A DNA stretch of 64,000 nt from Tetracentron sinense. Taxonomy: Eukaryota; Streptophyta; Magnoliopsida; Trochodendrales; Trochodendraceae. The stretch's first letter is position 1; every line of letters starts with the position of its first letter. A program made the position numbers and the translations under genes. Below the pieces are notes generated by a model. The model had not been told where the DNA came from and did not search any database. It saw only the letters and a program-made list of their open reading frames with translations. Shown here one piece after another: positions 1-11,550 of the stretch. The stretch spans positions 7,609,664 through 7,673,663 of the forward strand of contig CM026563.1 of NCBI GenBank assembly GCA_015143295.1, read 5' to 3'.

Positions 1-1528
1 AAACTGCTTATTTTGAATATTATCTAATAAAATTGTAAGAAATCTTTTTAATATTATTATTTTTTTTCCGAATTGCTCATGATTTTTTCCGAACTTGACC
101 CTTGCCAAATTATTCCCGAACCCTGACTTTGTCACTATGAATAGGTCAAGGTAGGTGCTGCTAACCTACAAGGCTATAACAAAGCTAAGAAATGCGTGAC
201 CTTTGGGAGGATCAATTGAAATCTATATTGGCAATTGGTTACTTGTGAGCTAATTGGATAATGTGATGGAAAGGTTGGACTTCTCCAAAAATAAGAAATG
301 GCAGGATGGAGGTAGATGTTGCACATTCTTGTGTCAGGCATCAATTCCAACAATATAGTGTTTTAATTAAAATCTATCTCACAACTTTTTCAGTTGGTGA
401 AAATATAGAATTTTCGATGGGTGCTTGACTTAGCAAACAATCAGTTACATTGGATCAGCAACCATTTTTTTCCAGATGTCATTATCCAAGTTCCAAGGCA
501 AGCAAGTGGAGATGTGATGGTAAGTACCAACCAGATGAAGATTTGGCACGGTTCTCTCTCGCAGAGTATAAAATACTTAGGTTCTCACAATTTAGACCTT
601 AGTAAGTACGAGGCGGTAATACCAAAAGTTCAAAAATGAAAACCTGGGAAAATTGAAAATAATGTCCGGAAATATAAGTGAAATGTGAAAGATAGAACTC
701 TTTAGAAGTATTAAATGTTTTTCTCTCTCCCTGGACCTTGGTTAGCCCTCTATTTACAAATACCCCCAACACCCTCTTTCTACACTTACTTCCTATGTCA
801 ATTTTAATGAGCTTACCATCCACTTCAATTAGGAATCCGCACCTTGTATAACTATTCTTACTCTCCATCAAAACTATTGCTACAAGAGCACTCCCTTGTC
901 TTGTTATAGCTGTCATGATTTGATCTGATCTGTTACATCATTCTTTTCTAATGTTAAAATATGCTGATACTTACCGGGCAGGGGAAATATATAAGGAACG
1001 AATGCGGAAACACATGAATTTGTGAGGGAAACAGTTTTTTATAACTATGGTATGTCTTCCTCGTTTACCAACTAAACACACATGTCACACAATTGCTTCA
1101 ATAACCAAAGTCATAATATATCCAACTCTATTATCAAATTGAAAGGGCAAATCAAGAAAGACTGAAATTTCCTGCAGATATTCTCTGTGGTTAATGGAAT
1201 TTAAAGGAAAACTTTTCCAAACCCAATTAGCCTATGCAGCTTTCGTGTCTGAGGTTGCTAAAAATAACATGTTTAAGTTAGAGGACTGCATATAAACTAT
1301 TTTCTCTCCTCAATAGTAAGAGATAGAATCCTATTCACCACAATTTTGCATCTGAAATTTCTAATCACATCCCAACCTATATCACATACTTACGCTTAGA
1401 TATGCATATAAGCAATCAATTCAAATTAAAAAAAATAAAGTCATTATTCACATTCAACATAATTTAAAACTTAGAATCATGAAATATCCCATAGCAAATT
1501 TTGTAAAGGAAAAAAAAAGAAGATAAAC
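1..1528. other. No gene seen; probable MPP6 intron
   Basis: AT-rich sequence downstream of MPP6 exon 2 on the minus strand. Short open frames occur at 421-639 (+) and 599-916 (-), but neither resembles a family I know. A possible acceptor and exon around 830-880 (-) does not read as the missing MPP6 segment. Nothing else is supported. Confidence 0.4.
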
Positions 1529-1906
1529 CATTTTCTATTGTGGGTATTAGCTGATGAGAAGCTCTCTTGGGGTTTGAGCTCTTCTTCCTTCTTAGGCTTT
1601 TCCTCTTTCAGAGCTGCTCTTTGCATGAACTGAAATAAGAAAGAATACCAAAATTAGCTCAAGGAATTACAAGGATAAATCTCAACTGGGTACTTGGAAA
1701 ATTTGAAGGGTTTTCTGAAAAGAAGAAGAAGAAGAAGACCCACATAAATTCAAGTTCGAGTTCAAAATCGAAGAGGTGATTAGAAAAATTGGCTGATAAA
1801 AACCAGTGGGAACAGTGATTTAAGTAAAGGGAAGAAAGAAAGGTGGCTCATTTTGGTATTGTACCTTCAAGTTCTTCAAAGTGCTAGAGAGCTCACGCTT
1901 AGCCAT
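1529..1906 (-). CDS. MPP6: MPP6-like protein (M-phase phosphoprotein 6 family), first two exons
   Basis: Exon 1 is 1865-1906 (14 codons, starts MAKRELSSTLKNLK) and ends at a GT donor. Exon 2 is 1529-1629 after a TTTCAG acceptor and reads FMQRAALKEEKPKKEEE, then a basic RK before a GTTTAT donor. The start and the FMQRA core are typical of plant MPP6 proteins. In animals and yeast this family binds RNA and helps the nuclear exosome, so a role in nuclear rRNA/RNA processing is inferred. The family's expected next segment (CVVIMEGDPHPGA type) was not found between 1 and 1528. The gene therefore continues left of the window or is truncated. The start codon is chosen because it is the family's own N terminus. 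A Mutator-like element sits about 130 bp upstream, so the promoter may have been replaced or shifted. Confidence 0.8.
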
Positions 1907-2024
1907 TTTACAGTCTGGTTCTCCGTTCGAAGATCACAATAGAACTCACACTAGATCTCTCTCTGTTTTTTTTTTTTTTTTTTTTGCTCATCTGCTTTTT
2001 TTCTGTAAGCAGAGGAACCGAGGG

Positions 2025-2033
2025 TTTTGGATG
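2025..2033. repeat. Left putative 9-bp target duplication of the MULE
   Basis: TTTTGGATG; partner TTTTGGAAG lies at 11628-11636. Eight of nine bases agree. It falls in the 5' flank of MPP6. Confidence 0.55.
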
Positions 2034-2409
2034 GAAGGTGGAAAGTACGGATATAGGCTCCGTATTATGAAAAAACCTTTGAAAATTTCACTTATGTAGG
2101 CTCCAACAGTGATTTTAGTGGAGCACGTGTTTTCCACTATTTTTTTTTCTCCAAGATACCCCTACCCCTATCTCTGTTGACTGCAACACTCTGCAACAGA
2201 GGTTAAATATTGCGATTCCCTTTCGTTGAAGCGTTCATCCGAAACCAAGCTTTCCCCTTCATTGCAATGAGCTAAACCTTTCTACTTCCTCTGAAACCCT
2301 TCAACACAAATTGAGATAAACCTTTCTACTTCATCCGAAACCCTTTTGAAGAAGAAGAAGAAGAGGTAGAAGAACAAGAACATAGGGTAAGTGTTTGATA
2401 CGTTTTTTA

Positions 2410-3290
2410 TCCATTTTGCGATGGTTACAGTGGTCATATTCGGTATTTGCTAGGGTTATATGCTCATTTTCGGGATTTTCTGTTATTAAAGTTCATTTAC
2501 GATGGTTACAGTGACGAAGTTTGATGTTTTTTTGCTCATTTTAGGTGGTTATCTTTGATCACAGTGCATTTTCAATATTACAGTGCTCATTTTCGGTGGT
2601 TTTGAGCTCATTTTCGGCGGTTTTGTGGTCATTTTCGGGGGTTTGATGTTATTGCATTTTCGATATTACAGTGCTTTTCGATGATTTTATGCTCATTTTT
2701 GGTGGTTTTCTGTTATAACAATGCTTTTTCGATGATTTTATGCTCATTTTTGGTGGTTTTCTGTTATAACAATGCTTTTTCGATGATTTTATGCTCATTT
2801 TCGGTGGTTTTGTTGATATTACAGTGCATTTTCGATGATTTTATGCTCATTTTCGGTGGTTTTCTGTTATTACAGTGCTATTTCGATGGTTACAGTGCTC
2901 ATTTTCAGTGGTTTTCTGTTATTGCATTTTCGATATTACAGTATATTTTCGATGCTTTGATGCTCATTTTCGGTGGTTTATGTTTTTACATTGCTTTTCG
3001 ATGGTTACAGTGTTTATTTTCGGGATTTTTCTATTATTGCATTTTCGATATTACAGTGTATTTTCGATGCTTTTATGCTCATTTTCAGTGGTTTTCTGTT
3101 TTGACAGTGCTTTTCGATGGTTACAGTGCTCATTTTCGGGGGTTTGCTATTATTGCAATTTCGATATGACAATGCTTTTTCGATGGTTTTGTGATTTTTT
3201 TCGACGGTTTTCGTTATTACAGTACATTTTCAATGGTTACAGCGCTCATTTTCAAAATTTTCCAGATTACTTTAACGGATTGAGTGTTTT
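2410..3290 (+). repeat. Minisatellite array, CATTTTCGG motif, 5' of the transposase
   Basis: Imperfect repeats of CATTTTCGGTGGTTTT, GGTTACAGTGCT and CTGTTATTACAGTG units. They create long but meaningless open frames, for example repeated MILCSF-type peptides at 2681-3169. The same core in the opposite orientation fills 6015-6735, 7915-8225 and 10455-11140, all inside the same element. The array lies between the left terminal repeat and the transposase, where the promoter and 5' leader should be. Confidence 0.85.
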
Positions 3291-3303
3291 CCCGATATTG
3301 CAG

Positions 3304-5913
3304 ATAATATCGATATCAGTAGTTTGTTGTTATGACGGTAAGTGGAACATTGACGACCCTGTTCGAGGGTACGTATACAGTGGTGGAAAATCAAAGTTGT
3401 TGCAATTATCTTCGAAAATGACATATGACAAACTATTGGATAAAGTTTATAAATTGATTAACACTCGACTAGAAGAGTATGAGATTATAGTGAGGTGTTT
3501 GATTCCTACACCAGCGCCAATCCCTCCCAGTGATATTACAGACGATGAAGAGTTGCGGGCATTTCTTTCACATGTGAAAAAAGTAGAAAATAAATACTTG
3601 CTGCCATTATATATATCGAATGTGAGAAAATTTGTACCACAGCCACAGTTTGGTTTGAATGATGCGAGTTGTGAATATCAGCGTATTCAGGAGGTTGTTG
3701 ATCCTTATATTCAGGAGACTGTCATTCCTTTCTATAAAGGGACTCATATTCAGGAGGCTGAAAATGATAATGGTGATGAAGGTTTAGAAAGTATAGACTC
3801 AAGCTCAACTGATGAAGATGAGCATGAATTTTATAGTGATTTTAATCAAGATGAAGATGTAGCAACATACGGTATCTGCGATAAGCTTGAAGAGTTTTTA
3901 CATAGGGAGGCAACAGCAGAGTGAGACACAAGGACTATACACTCTCATACCCCTCATGCTGATATTCCTAGTTCCTCAGCGTCTGCTTTTTGTCGAGTAA
4001 GACAAGTAGATACAGAAGCTCATCCAGAACCATCACCACAAGCTCCTCCACAAGCTTGTGTAGAATCGTCAGCACAAGCTCCATCATCACCACAAGCTCT
4101 AGTACAATCACTGACAAATGTTGGGATCCAACTAAATGACTATATAGATGACTATGTAAATTGGGAAGCATCAGAGTTTGAAACTGGAGTGGAAGCTGGT
4201 GAAATATCGCTTGGGCAATTATTTAAGTACAAAAGACGTCTACAAAATGTACTGTCTAGATATGCGATGCGAAAAAATTTTCAATTCAAGGTTATGGATT
4301 CAAATCAACAAAAGTACACAGTTAGATGTCTTATAGATAATTGCAGCTAGAGATTGCGTGCATCGAAAGTGAATGAGGTTGGTGTCTTCAAAATAAAGAC
4401 TTATAATTCACATCACTCTTGTGGATATCCCTTAGGTGGTACCGATCATCGACAAGCAACCAGTTTAGTTGTGAGTGACATGGTTGTGGGACGTATTGAA
4501 GCAAATGTCTCGTATAAGCCCAAAGAGATTATTCATGATGTGTGGGAAAAATATGGGGTTAGAATGAGTTACAGGAAAGCTTGGAAAGCTAAGGAGATTG
4601 CCATTGAAACAGTTAGAGGTTCATACGACCACTCTTATGCTGAACTCCCTGCTTATTTTCATGAACTTAAAAGAACTAATCCGGGCACAGTAACAGCAAT
4701 AGTGGCTGGCCCTGAAAATGGGGCATTTAAAAGATGTTTTATGGCTCTTGGACCGTGTATTCGAAGTTTTCAGACGACTTTACGGAAAGTGATAGTCATT
4801 GATGAGACACATTTAAAGGGAAAGTACAAAGGAATACTAATCGCCGCAACAACTCTAGACGGAGACAATCACATATTTCCAGTTGCCCTTGGGATAGCGG
4901 AGTCGGAGAATAATGTTACTTACAATTTTTTCTTAACTCAATTATCAAGAGCACTTGGACACATAGGTGATCTAGTGATTGTAACAGATCGACATGTCAG
5001 TTTGATAAGCCAAGTCCCTGTTGTATTCCCACATGCAATTCATGGCTACTACACATTCAACATTAGCCAAAATATGTACGCAACATTCAAGAATAAGCAA
5101 TTGTTTTCGTATTTCTGGAAAGCCGTGAAGACATGTAGAGAAAGCGAGTTTCATGAGATGATGACAGAACTCGCAGCTGCAAACCCTCTCGTTGTGCAAT
5201 GGTTAAATGCAATACCGAAAGAGAAATGAGCCCGAGCCTTTTATTGTGCGAAAAGGTATAATGTGCTGACTACGAACATAACCGAGAGTTTGAATAGTTT
5301 GCTGAAAGAAGCAAGAGAATATCCAGTCACTATGCTTTTGAAGAATGTGGGACTCAAGATACAAAATATGTTCTACAACCGAAAAATTAGCGCTATACAA
5401 ATGAATGGCAAGCTAACAACATGGGCCGAAGAGCAAATACAAAAGGGACAATCAAAGACACGTTATTTAGATTCTCATGGAATTGCTATGTATCAGTATT
5501 ACGTGGTTGGGAAAAACAATTGAGATACTGTGAAGCTTCTTGATGAGAATTGCACTTGTGGGAAATTCTATAAAATAGGGTTGCCTTGCGAACATGCCTT
5601 GACTGGATGTAAAAAGTATCGGGTAGATCCATACAACTATTGTTCGCCATTCTACACATCACTGACGAACCAAGCCACCTACCAAAAGTCAATATAACCA
5701 CTGCTTGACAAAAAATCATGGGACCTCCCACCTGAAATCATAGTAGAGATGGAGATGATTAAACCACCGGTGGGAAGAAGACGTTCAAGAAGGCCGAAGA
5801 AGAATAGAATTCTCTCACAGGGTGAGGAAAGGTACACTGTAAGATGTGGAAGATGTAAACAAACTGGGCACAATAGGCAAACATGTAATAATTTTATCCC
5901 CCATGGTGGTTGA
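3304..5913 (+). pseudogene. MuDR-type transposase, one frame broken by five stop codons
   Basis: One reading frame runs from a likely acceptor (TATTGCAG before 3304) to TGA at 5911. The N-terminal part has a PB1-like segment (CYDGKW, RGYVYSGGKSK, DKVYKLI) and an acidic linker. Next come the MuDR DNA-binding region (TVRCLIDNC...RLRASK), the DDE transposase core with VIVIDETHLKGKYKG near 4790-4830 and VTDRH near 4981, a SWIM zinc finger (CTC...PCEHAL, 5551-5600) and a CCHC zinc knuckle (CGRCKQTGHNRQTC, 5845-5886). In-frame stops sit at 3922, 4348, 5227, 5521 and 5695. No frameshift was found. The stops at 4348 and 5227 replace the conserved Trp of 'CxWRLRA' and 'KWARA'. The protein would cut and join the element's ends in the nucleus; this copy cannot. 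The true start and any first exon are uncertain, because the frame stays open into the minisatellite. Confidence 0.85.
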
Positions 5914-6014
5914 GTGTAGTCTCTAATGTTGAATGTAATGAAAAACATGTAATGCTTAATAAATGGTTGGTTTCAAGGTTCTCTATTATTTATCTAATAT
6001 TAGAGAATCTCCAA

Positions 6015-6735
6015 AAAGATGGAAAATGACAGACAAATGCTGAAAATTGATCTGGTAATGCCGAAAATGACAGGAAAAGTACCGAAAATGGCTATAAAAT
6101 GGCGAAAATGGCTATTGGAAATAGCAAAAATACCGAAAATGGCTACTGGAATGCAACAGAAAAATACCGAAAGTGACAGAAAATACCGAAAATGGCTAGA
6201 AAATGCCTAAAATGGCTACTGGAATTGGCGAAAATTGCGAAAATCTGCACTGGAATGCAACAAAAAAATATCGAAAATGGCTATAAGTTGCCGAAAATGG
6301 CTACTGGAATGCAACAGCAAAATGACGAAAATGACAGAAAACTAACGAAATTGGCTACAAAATGTCGAAAATGGCTACTGAAAATGGCGAAAATGCCGAA
6401 ATGGAATGCAACAGAAAAATGCCGAAAATACAGTACTGCAGAATACCGAAAATTGGACTGTAAAATGCCGAAACTGAGCCCTGTTATGCCGAAAATGGCT
6501 ACTGGACAATGTAAAATGCCGAAAATGAGCCCTGTTATGCCGAAAATGGCTACTGGACAGTGTAAAATGCCGAAAATGAGCTCTGTTATGCCAAAAATGG
6601 CTACTGGACAGTGTAAAATACTGAAAATGAGCCATGTTATGCCGAAAATGGCTACTGGGACAGTGTAAAATGCCGAAATTGAGCCCTGTTATGCCGAAAA
6701 TAATGTGTAATATGGTGAAAATACCAAAAATCCGC
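6015..6735 (-). repeat. Minisatellite array, CCGAAAATGGCTACTGGA units, between the two MULE genes
   Basis: About 25 copies of a CCGAAAATG core. In the right half there is a clear ~57-bp higher-order period (ATGCCGAAAATGAGCCCTGTT then ATGCCGAAAATGGCTACTGG, repeated from about 6465 to 6700). The array lies 3' of both convergent genes. Open frames through it on either strand are repeat artefacts. Confidence 0.85.
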
Positions 6736-6739
6736 ACTG

Positions 6740-6948
6740 GATATTGTAATTAATGACAAAAATCATCATCCTAAATACACAATATTACAGGACTGTACAC
6801 AAATAGTCCATAAGAAGTCAATATTACAACATTACAACATCATTGTAACAATCCATAATAGTCCATAACAATCCATCCATTCATCCATAACAATCCATAA
6901 TAGTCCATCAATAAACTGCACCCCGGCCTATCTTCTCCCTCCTCTTCA
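6740..6948. other. Short spacer, 3' end of the Ulp1 gene
   Basis: Contains CCATAA/AATCCAT short repeats (6805-6910). Likely 3' untranslated sequence of the Ulp1-like gene. No gene. Confidence 0.4.
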
Positions 6949-9900
6949 TCATGGGACCTCAGCATCCAACATCGAGACGTTATCACAGCCCATCACTGAC
7001 CCCGTCATAACATCGAAGGCTATTCGCTTCCGCATTGAAGATACATCGTCCTACAAAAATAGGTAGACAAAGTAAGTATGCTACAAATGATTGATGATAT
7101 TCACCAATGTGAGTACAAATACCTGAGTGAACCTAATGGGTAAGTCAACGCATAAGAAGTCAATATATTTCATAACGAATACTCCACAATCTCGACTGAA
7201 TATGCAAAACAAACAGTTACAGTTGCTTAGGATGAGTTATGTTAGTGTATTGGTAAATATAAGATTAAATGTTTTGGAAGACTTACGTATTCTTCTGTTT
7301 TAGTATATTTTTGACTTCTACGACTTCCCATTTTTGACCTACGAAGGCTGAGTTGTCACCGCACATGTAAAACAGTGCAGGCATCCTCACTGTGATAACT
7401 GAGATATGATCTCCATGTTGTAATGCCGGGTGTGGGAAGAATGAGTCCAGCAGGAGGATCCGCCTTGTGGGGGGTTCAAGCACAACCAGCAGTCAGTGTT
7501 TACCGGGGTTCAAATGGAAGTATACCCTTTCACATTCCCACATGGGGGTCCCTCCTCGAACCCCCATGATAGCGGCCTTCATATCTGGTCCCACCCGGCT
7601 AGTCATGTCCGCAGTCAGCTTCTTGGAATTCAACGTTGAATGGTAGGTGTCCAAAAAATGACACTCCTTGAATAACGAATACTGAAACATAACAAACATT
7701 AATACATTCTAGAAATTGCGGATATACATTGGATAAATGTATATATTGGATAAACTAAAACATAACGAAAGTCTTATGAGTTACCGTGAACCAAGTTTTC
7801 CCAAAAGCGCAGACTTGATTGTATTTCGAGGAGTATTGCTCCTGTCTTCGAGCCAATAACTCCGTATATATGTCAATATGCTGTCATATTTATCCAATGT
7901 TAGATAATCTCACAAAAGAATAACGAAAATAACGATAATGGATTCATCATTAAAACAACTGAAGTACCGAAAATGGCACAGACAAATACCGAAAATGGCT
8001 CTGAAATACCGAAAATAGCTACTGCATTCATCATTAAAACCACTGAAATACCGAAAATGGCTACTAGATTCATCAATAAAACAACTGAAGTACCGAAAAT
8101 GGCACAGACAAATACCGAAAATGGCTCTGAAATACCGAAAATGGCTACTGGATTCATCAATTAAACCACAGAAATACCAAAAATTACACTGAAATACCGA
8201 AAATGGCTACTGGATTCATCAATAAAAGTACTGGGTTTACCATTGACTCAATCCACCTAGCTGAGTGAGCAATCCCTCCCACAATATCCCCTGTGACCAT
8301 CATCTTTTCAATATAAATTGAAGTTGCTCCCGACTTTATGAAATCGCGCAATTGCTTCGACTCCTCTTTTGATAAAGGATTTTTGGGGTTAGCAGCTTCA
8401 ATTGTCATTTTCCTTCTTTTCATTTGAATGAAAGGGGATCGCAGATATTGAGACTTTACTACCGGTCTATTTGACACCTGCATATATTGCCAAATATAAG
8501 TTCCGGCTTGATGAAAACCCATTTCACAGACTCTCATTACACGTCTTAGGAATGTAAACACACACCTCTAGAGGGTCTTCAACCCCCTTTGAATCTGCAC
8601 CCCCCTTAGAGTCTACGGGAGTCAACTCAATGATGGGATCCATCTTCTCATCGATGAAAGAATGTCCCTGTGTCGGCGTAGCTTCGGGAGTGAAGATGTG
8701 ATCCATCTTCTCATCAACGAAAGAATGTCCCTGTGTCGGCGCTGCTTTGGGACTCAATATGGGATCCATCTTATTATCACTGAAAGAATTTTGATCACAA
8801 GAAAATTTTTCATCTTTTTTCTGTTGCGCTGCCCATTGCTCAAACAAGCTTTTTATTTGCGGGGATACTCGCTCAACAACTCGGTCGACAACTTGGTCGA
8901 CAACTCGGTCAAAAAAACGGTCTAAAACTTTCTCCATTGCTCGGTCAACGGAGGAATTGATATCATGAACCTAAAAATATTGAACATCAAACAACTAGTA
9001 AGTAAAAATCCCGAAAATGAGACAATTCAATTCATATGTCAAAATGTTGAAAATAAAAAAAAATAATCACTATCAATATTCGTACCGTTTTTGACCTCTG
9101 CTCGAACTTTCTCTTCTTCGCCGGAGATGGGGCTGGACTGACATCATCATCACCATCACCCCCATCGCTATCACCACCATCACCCCCATCACCATCATCA
9201 TCATCCTCCTCCTCTCTCTCCTCATCATCCTCCTCCTCCCCCTCCTCATCATCATCATCCTCACCCTCAGCACTCAATCGTGCGAACACATCCTTTTCAA
9301 CCTGTTACTCCTTCTCTGCAGGGGTAGGCTTTATATTGCTCAGCTTGATCTGTAAAACAATAAAGGATATGTTATAAAACAACAAATGATATTGTTAATG
9401 AAAAGTTGCAAGTTGAATATTGTAAAACAGCAAGTCCAATTACATACTTTACGTAAATTGAATATGACATTTGCGAGTGACTTGTAGCTGAGATAGGATG
9501 TATTCGCCCACCGCAGAACGCGTGGGAATGTCATCGCACCTAGGGGTGCATTACGAGAACACAGCCTCTCAAGTGCTGGGATGCACTCATAAGCCCAAAT
9601 CTTCATCAGTCATAAATTTTACTATTAGTTCAAGTAGAAGTAAACACAAATTAGCTAACACGGAAAATTTACAAAATTTAGGTAATCATATGTTTACCTG
9701 GAAGGCAAGAGCACATCCGTTGATATTGTATTGCTTCTTCGTATAAAGAGCAGTTTCTAGGCCAACCTTGCACAACTCAAAACCCAAAGTCCCCCATAGG
9801 TATTTGTTGAAGGCCTCCCAATCATCCACTAGGCATAAATGGCCTGTGTTAACACCCACATGCGTGCCGGTGCCTATGAGCAACAACTCAATAAAGAGGA

Positions 9901-10375
9901 TCAGTGATAGCTTCACCGCATTCATATGATCATCAAATCCCTTCAACTCCTCAAGAAGCTTCGCATTTTTAATCACCGCCAACTTTTGAAACTTCCGATA
10001 CTTGAGAGAGGTTGGTGGCGCTTTATGTTTAAGAACCGGAGCCTTAGACACTTGGGCATTAAGGCCCATGATCAGCGTAAAGTCCAACACTGTGAACTCT
10101 ACACTCTTCCCGCATATTTCGAAGCGTAACCCTCATTTACGCCTCTGTAGAAAATGGTGGATTGCTTGGCCACACAGTGGTATTTTAGGTATGTTGTAAA
10201 GGTGGGCAAAACAGCTCTCCATCCAAATTCTTTTTCTCTCTGGATTGGCCTCCAGTAATGGTTTTATCTCGTCAAACCATATTGTTTGGGAGCATTTAAT
10301 CGAGGGAAAATATTTATCTTCTTTATCTTTTCTCTTTTTCTTTTCCCTACCGACTTTTCTCTTTATACAAGGCAT
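6949..10375 (-). pseudogene. DUF1985 / Ulp1-like cysteine protease gene of the MULE, nine exons, three stop codons
   Basis: Exons: 9698-10375, 9448-9600, 9086-9349, 8566-8970, 8241-8477, 7785-7880, 7287-7681, 7123-7195 and 6949-7050. Every junction has GT..AG and the phases join. The first exon has a basic N terminus (MPCIKRKVGREKKKRK) and the DUF1985 signature (ICGKSVEFTVLDFTLIMGLNA core, then DDWEAFNKYLWG). The third exon encodes a long Asp/Glu tract (9130-9275). The C terminus is a C48 Ulp1 peptidase: catalytic His in NPGKH near 7500, Asp in ILLLDSF near 7450 and Cys in RDCGVFVMKYIDF at 7170-7195. Such proteases cleave SUMO-like tags; in MULEs their role is unknown. Stops in frame: TGA 10133-10135, TAA 9305-9307 and TGA 7493-7495. 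The last falls on the Trp that normally follows the catalytic His. The third intron-like gap (7881-8240) holds a minisatellite array. Confidence 0.85.
7915..8225 (-). repeat. Minisatellite array inside an intron of the Ulp1-like gene
   Basis: ATACCGAAAATGGC / ACAGACAAATACCGAAAATGG units with a higher-order period of about 127 bp: the segment from 7945 recurs from about 8072. It is the same core as the flanking arrays. It is bounded by a good donor (ATG/GTAAAC at 8241/8240) and acceptor (GACAG/CAT at 7881/7880), so it would be spliced out. Confidence 0.8.
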
Positions 10376-10454
10376 CTTGTCGCTGCAAAATTGTAAAACA
10401 ATAAGCACTATCATAACAATAACCATCGAAAGTACTGTCAATAACCAGTCATAG

Positions 10455-11140
10455 CAAAAAAAATACCGAAAATGCCCACTGGGATAACAGAATAATATTG
10501 AAAATAGGCACTGGGATAACAGAAAAATACCGAAAATAGGCACTGTCATGACAAAAAAATACCGAAAATAGGTACTGTCATGACAGAAAAACACCGAAAA
10601 TAGGCACTGTCAGGACAGAAAAATACCGAAAATTTACTGTCAGGACAGAAAAATACCGAAATATCGAAATTGCAGTGTATTTTTCCTGAAATTAAGCACA
10701 AATCCATCGAAAATGCACTATAACATAACAATTGAAAATCACGAAAATGAGCTCAACATCAACAATAATACCGAAAAAACAATGTCATAATTGAATAATA
10801 CCGAAAATAAGCAAAAACATAAATATACCGAAAATAAGCATTGATAACTGAAAATACCGAAAATAAGTAAAAATATAACGAAAATGGTCGTAAGAACCAT
10901 TGAAATTGCACTGTATTTTTGCCGAAAATATACCCAAAAGGGTCGAAAATGAGTAAAAAACACCGAAAATGGTCGTAAGAACCATCGAAATTGCAATGTA
11001 TTTTTGCTGAAAATAAACCCAAAATGGTCGAAAATGCACTTTAACTTACCATTGAAAATCACGAAAAATGAGCAAAAATCAACAATAATACCGAAAAACC
11101 ACTGTCATAACTATCGAAAATGGTTACTTGAAAGCATCGA
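10455..11140 (-). repeat. Minisatellite array 5' of the Ulp1-like gene
   Basis: ATACCGAAAAT(A/G)GGCACTGTCATGACAGAAAA units followed by a duplicated stretch (GGTCGTAAGAACCAT...CTGTATTTTTGC, about 10890-10935 and 10970-11010). Read in the direction of the Ulp1 gene it carries CATTTTCGG, as does the array upstream of the transposase. The two outer arrays thus form an extended inverted arrangement. Confidence 0.8.
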
Positions 11141-11530
11141 AAATGAAGTCGTTAACTGTGGGGCCCATTTTTAGGTTTGAATTTTTTTTTTAAAACCGCT
11201 AAAACTTACAGGGTTCTTCTTCTTCTTCAGGGTTGTTCTTCTTCTTCTTCTTCAGGGTTATTCTTTTTCTTCTTCTTTGGCTTCTTCTTCTTCTTCTTCT
11301 TCAATACGAAGCCCGTAGAGTTCCGGATGTCAAGGGTAACGAAGGGTTTTACTTTGGGGAAGGATTTGCAGGTTTCAAGGATTTTGAGAACTGAGGGTAA
11401 CCGAGGGCTTCAGTTGGGGAAGACAGCAAGGGCAAGGGTTCGTAACCGAGCTTCAGCTTGGGAAGAAAGCTAAGGTAAGCAAGCCAGGGGTATTTTGGGG
11501 AGAAAATGAGAAGGGGCAACACGTGCACTT

Positions 11531-11550
11531 GGCTCCCACGCGTGGGAGCC
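11531..11550. other. Perfect 20-bp palindrome in the right MULE terminus
   Basis: GGCTCCCACGCGTGGGAGCC reads the same on both strands. It adjoins GTGCACTT and sits about 80 bp inside the element end. The left end has only GTAGGCTCC at the matching place. It could be a protein-binding or hairpin site; no function is shown. Confidence 0.8.

Noticed and set aside
599-916. 105-codon minus frame after MPP6 exon 2
   Set aside because: Considered as MPP6 exon 3 because IVLMES loosely recalls VIMEGD, but the reading frame, spacing and following residues do not fit the family.
1960-1985. Long T-run as a SINE tail
   Set aside because: It lies in the MPP6 5' leader with no tRNA-like boxes beside it.
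2681-3169. 162-codon frame with repeated MILCSFLVVFCYNNAF-type peptides
   Set aside because: It is a translation of the CATTTTCGG minisatellite. The same happens at 6192-6737, 7900-8160 and 10546-11062.
9073-9273. Met/Arg-rich minus frame
   Set aside because: Shifted frame of the Asp/Glu tract in the Ulp1-like gene; the acidic frame is the one that splices in phase.
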